Of a stretch of DNA of 8,144 nt, positions 6,073 to 8,144 are shown in pieces. How positions within the stretch are numbered: position 1 is the stretch's first letter; each line of letters opens with the position of its first letter. The notes under the pieces are model-generated. The model was given only the letters and a program-made list of their open reading frames with translations. It made no database searches and was not told the DNA's origin. The translations under genes and the position numbers were made by a program. The DNA is taken from NCBI GenBank assembly GCA_945869755.1, contig CAMBPW010000041.1, positions 1 to 8,144 on the forward strand, read 5' to 3'. Source of the stretch: an uncultured Gemella sp. GTDB lineage: Bacteria; Bacillota; Bacilli; Staphylococcales; Gemellaceae.

Positions 6073-7281
6073 ATGTCTAAAATAATTGCACATATAGATA
6101 TGAATTGTTTTTATGCAAGTGTTGAAGAAAAATATAATCCCGAACTAAAAGGAAAACCTTTAGCAATATCAGGAGCAGTTAAGGAAAGACACGGTATAAT
6201 AGTAACATCAAATTATGAAGCTAGAAAATATGGAATAAAAACTACAATGAGAGTAGGAGAAGCAAAAAGATTATGTCCTACTCTTAAATTAATGAGACCG
6301 AATTTTGAAATATATCAAGAACAGTCTAAATTAGTATTCGATTTAGTTAGAGAATATACAGAATGTATAGAAATAGTTTCTATAGATGAAGCATATATAG
6401 ATTTAACAAATGTAAAAGATCCTATAAAAACTATGGCAACAATTCAGAGAAGAATATTTATAGAATTAAAATTACCTTCAAGTGTTGGTGTTTCTTACAA
6501 CAAATTTTTTGCTAAGATGGCTTCTGATATGAAAAAACCAAAAGGTTTTACAATAATAAATAAAAAAAATTATAAAGAATTATTATGGAAATTAGATGTA
6601 AGAGAAATGCACGGTTGTGGCAAATCATCTTCTGAAAAATTAAAAAAACATGGAATATTAACAATTGGAGATGTAGCGAATGCTAATGAAGTAGTATTAA
6701 ATAGCATTTTAGGGATACAAGGGTTAAGATTAAAACAAAAAGCACAAGGTAATGATAATAGAAAATTAAAGTACGAAATAAATAGAAAATCTATTGGAAA
6801 TTCTAGTACATATCCGAAAGATTTAGAAGAAGATTCAGAAATTTTAAATGAAATACAAAAGCTTTCCAAAAAAGTTTCTGAACGTGCAAAAAACAGAAAC
6901 TATGTAGGAAATAATATTTCAATTATGATAAAATTCAACGATTTTAAAGTAATAACTAGAGCAAAAAAAATTGCTACATATATAAATTCAGAAGAAGAAA
7001 TATTTAAGTATGCTTGGGAATTAGTATTAGAAAATTATAGTTTTAATAAAGGAGTTAGACTTTTAGGAGTATCATTAAATGAAATACAAAAAAAAGAAGA
7101 ACTAAAAGAACAACTCAACATATTTAATAGTTTGGAAGATGAAAAAACTATAAAAGTAAAAACTGCTATGAAAAATATAAATAAAAAATATGGGAAAACT
7201 GTAGTTAAAGAATTAAATTTGAAAGATTACAAAAAGAAAAATATTATAACTACAAGTTTTAGTAAAGATTTTCTTGATTAA
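6073..7281 (+). CDS. dinB: Y-family translesion DNA polymerase (DNA polymerase IV type)
   Basis: This 402-residue protein extends primers past damaged template bases. The palm opens with IAHIDMNCFYASVE, giving metal-binding Asp9 and a Tyr14 at the steric-gate position that excludes ribonucleotides. The second catalytic pair is Asp105-Glu106 in SIDEAYID. SNYEARKYGIKTTM (46-59) is the fingers signature. GVSYNKFFAKMASDMKKP (139-156) marks the end of the catalytic core. HGCGKSSSEKL and ILTIGDV (180-201) form the thumb helix-hairpin-helix, and the little finger covers about 235-340. QLNIF (347-351) is a canonical beta-clamp binding pentapeptide, followed by a 50-residue Lys-rich tail including KKYG. 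That tail recalls the YqjH/YqjW/UvrX branch of Bacilli. AAGGAGG at 6057-6063 precedes the ATG. All catalytic residues are present. No LexA-type box is visible in the 18-base gap, so expression probably follows the operon. Confidence 0.93.
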   Translation: MSKIIAHIDMNCFYASVEEKYNPELKGKPLAISGAVKERHGIIVTSNYEARKYGIKTTMRVGEAKRLCPTLKLMRPNFEIYQEQSKLVFDLVREYTECIEIVSIDEAYIDLTNVKDPIKTMATIQRRIFIELKLPSSVGVSYNKFFAKMASDMKKPKGFTIINKKNYKELLWKLDVREMHGCGKSSSEKLKKHGILTIGDVANANEVVLNSILGIQGLRLKQKAQGNDNRKLKYEINRKSIGNSSTYPKDLEEDSEILNEIQKLSKKVSERAKNRNYVGNNISIMIKFNDFKVITRAKKIATYINSEEEIFKYAWELVLENYSFNKGVRLLGVSLNEIQKKEELKEQLNIFNSLEDEKTIKVKTAMKNINKKYGKTVVKELNLKDYKKKNIITTSFSKDFLD

Positions 7282-7293
7282 TAGGAGAAATAT

Positions 7294-7971
7294 ATGTTTA
7301 ATATTAACGAAAGGTTAAAATTAGTTGCAAGTTATGTTAATTATAAAAGATTAGCAGATATTGGGAGTGATCATGCGTACTTACCAATATATTTAGCAAA
7401 AAATAAAAAAATTAACTTTGCAATTGCTGGAGAAGTTGTTGATGGTCCGCATAAAAGTTCAATTAAAAATGTGACAGATAACAATTTAGAAAATGTAGTT
7501 TATTGTAGAAAAGGCTCTGGACTTGAAGTAATCTCACTTGATGATAATATAGAAGTTATTACAATATGTGGTATGGGAGGAAAGCTAATATCAGATATAT
7601 TAGAAAGTGGGAAAGATAAATTAATAAACAAGCCACAACTTATTTTACAACCTAATGTAGCGAGTAATCTTGTTCGTGAAAAATTAGAAAAATTGAATTA
7701 TAGCATAATAGAAGAAAATATAATAGAAGAAGATGGCCATATTTACGAAATTATTGTTGCACAATATGGAAAAATGAAATTAACTGAATTAGAAAAAGAA
7801 TTTGGAAAATTTTTACCTATTTCTAAATCAGATGTATTTATAAAAAAATGGACTTTAGAAATTGAGAAAATAAATTATATAATTTCTCAGTTGAAAAAAT
7901 CTAATAATGTTGATGAAAATAAAATTTTATTTTTAGAAAATAGAATTAATATAATAAAAAAAATGATATAA
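7294..7971 (+). CDS. trmK: tRNA (adenine(22)-N(1))-methyltransferase TrmK
   Basis: This 225-residue protein is the TrmK/YqfN methyltransferase, which uses S-adenosylmethionine to methylate N1 of adenine 22 in the D-loop region of some bacterial tRNAs. The N-terminal Rossmann-like domain shows ADIGSDHAYLPIYLA (21-35, methyl-donor binding motif I), the acidic turn AGEVVDGPHKSS (45-56), ICGMGGKLISDIL (91-103, family signature) and LILQPNVASNLVREKL (116-131). EEDGHIYEII (145-154) follows. Residues about 178-225 form a helical, probably coiled-coil, domain typical of the family. AGGAG at about 7283-7287 gives a good ribosome site. The gene follows dinB by 12 bases. In many Firmicutes the next gene is a Nif3-like protein; here a ThrE-family gene follows instead. 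Confidence 0.93.
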   Translation: MFNINERLKLVASYVNYKRLADIGSDHAYLPIYLAKNKKINFAIAGEVVDGPHKSSIKNVTDNNLENVVYCRKGSGLEVISLDDNIEVITICGMGGKLISDILESGKDKLINKPQLILQPNVASNLVREKLEKLNYSIIEENIIEEDGHIYEIIVAQYGKMKLTELEKEFGKFLPISKSDVFIKKWTLEIEKINYIISQLKKSNNVDENKILFLENRINIIKKMI

Positions 7972-7972
7972 T
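7964..7972 (+). promoter_or_regulatory. Possible extended -10 promoter for the ThrE-family gene
   Basis: TGATATAAT at 7964-7972 is identical to the extended -10 of rplS and overlaps the last codons and stop of trmK. A transcript would start near 7979, about 29 bases before the TTG start. No good -35 is visible 17 bases upstream (AATTAA), though an extended -10 can work without one. Chance occurrence is possible in this AT-rich DNA. Confidence 0.4.
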
Positions 7973-7994
7973 TTTAAAATATTGTTTTAGAGAA

Positions 7995-8001
7995 GAGGGG
8001 G
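7995..8001 (+). promoter_or_regulatory. Ribosome binding site supporting the TTG start
   Basis: GAGGGGG at 7995-8001 is the only purine/G-rich site in the gap and lies six to nine bases before TTG at 8008. It is too far from the next in-frame ATG at 8044, so it favours the TTG start. Confidence 0.65.
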
Positions 8002-8007
8002 ATTGAC

Positions 8008-8144
8008 TTGATAATATCAAGTAAAAAAGAAGCTAAAGATGTAATGAATTTTAGTGTTAAAATTGCACGTTTAATGATGGCTTATGGAGCAGAAGTTTAT
8101 CGTGTAGAAGACACAATATATAGAATATTAGGTTCATTCAAAAA
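8008..8144 (+). CDS. ThrE-family threonine/serine exporter, N-terminal fragment (3' truncated by window)
   Basis: The frame opens at TTG 8008, after an in-frame stop at 7975-7977, and runs off the window. It gives about 45 residues: MIISSKKEAKDVMNFSVKIA followed by RLMMAYGAEVYRVEDTIYRI and LGSFK. The block of small residues with GAExYRVEDTIxRI is the hallmark of the N-terminal domain of ThrE/DUF1212 proteins (compare the common ESGAETYRVEDT pattern), which are multi-helix membrane proteins linked to export of threonine and serine. In Firmicutes the exporter is often split into a large and a small subunit gene; the second gene would be expected just outside. No membrane segment is visible yet, as expected for the cytoplasmic start of this family. 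The next in-frame ATG (8044) would remove only a few poorly conserved residues, so the start is not fully certain. Substrate is inferred from the family only. Confidence 0.8.
   Translation, partial: MIISSKKEAKDVMNFSVKIARLMMAYGAEVYRVEDTIYRILGSFK

Noticed and set aside
6570..6869. Reverse-strand open frame opposite dinB
   Set aside because: It is antisense to the thumb and little-finger coding region and is not protein-like.

Overview
This window looks like a chromosomal segment of a very AT-rich Gram-positive bacterium of the class Bacilli. The evidence is strong Shine-Dalgarno (SD) sites, tightly packed co-directional genes, and Bacilli-type genes: RNase J, TrmK, the circularly permuted GTPase RbgA, and a Firmicutes-style L19 leader. 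The extreme A+T content and this gene mix make Gemella or a close relative my best guess, but that is inference and not proven here. Every gene I can support lies on the + strand, and I see no mobile element, CRISPR array, tRNA or rRNA.

Layout. Positions 1-2154 hold a putative accessory/regulatory cluster: the C-terminal part of a probable ABC-2 type permease, an AraC-family transcriptional regulator, and a small TPR protein that starts 3 bases after the regulator and has no visible SD. Positions 2155-2665 hold an autonomous rplS (ribosomal protein L19) unit. It has a strong extended -10 promoter, a structured 5' leader that begins at the predicted transcription start and resembles the known L19 leader, the gene itself, and a perfect-stem intrinsic terminator. 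Positions 2685-7971 hold a five-gene operon: rbgA (50S ribosome assembly GTPase), rnhB (RNase HII), an RNase J paralogue, a DinB/Y-family DNA polymerase, and trmK (tRNA m1A22 methyltransferase). Junctions in this operon are 14 bases of overlap or 1 to 18 bases of spacing. At the right edge begins a ThrE-family exporter gene, probably from a TTG start, with a possible promoter inside the end of trmK.

How it fits together. The central operon is nucleic-acid housekeeping: ribosome assembly, RNA:DNA hybrid and ribonucleotide removal, mRNA decay, lesion bypass and tRNA modification. The most notable protein is the RNase J paralogue at 4375-6054. It keeps the fold landmarks, but nearly all metal-binding residues are replaced, so it is best read as a strongly degenerate RNase J2 that acts as a structural or regulatory partner of an RNase J1 encoded elsewhere. 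I did not find a clearly novel system. The points most worth checking are this dead RNase J, possible SD sequestration in the rplS leader, and the coupled AraC-TPR pair next to an ABC permease.
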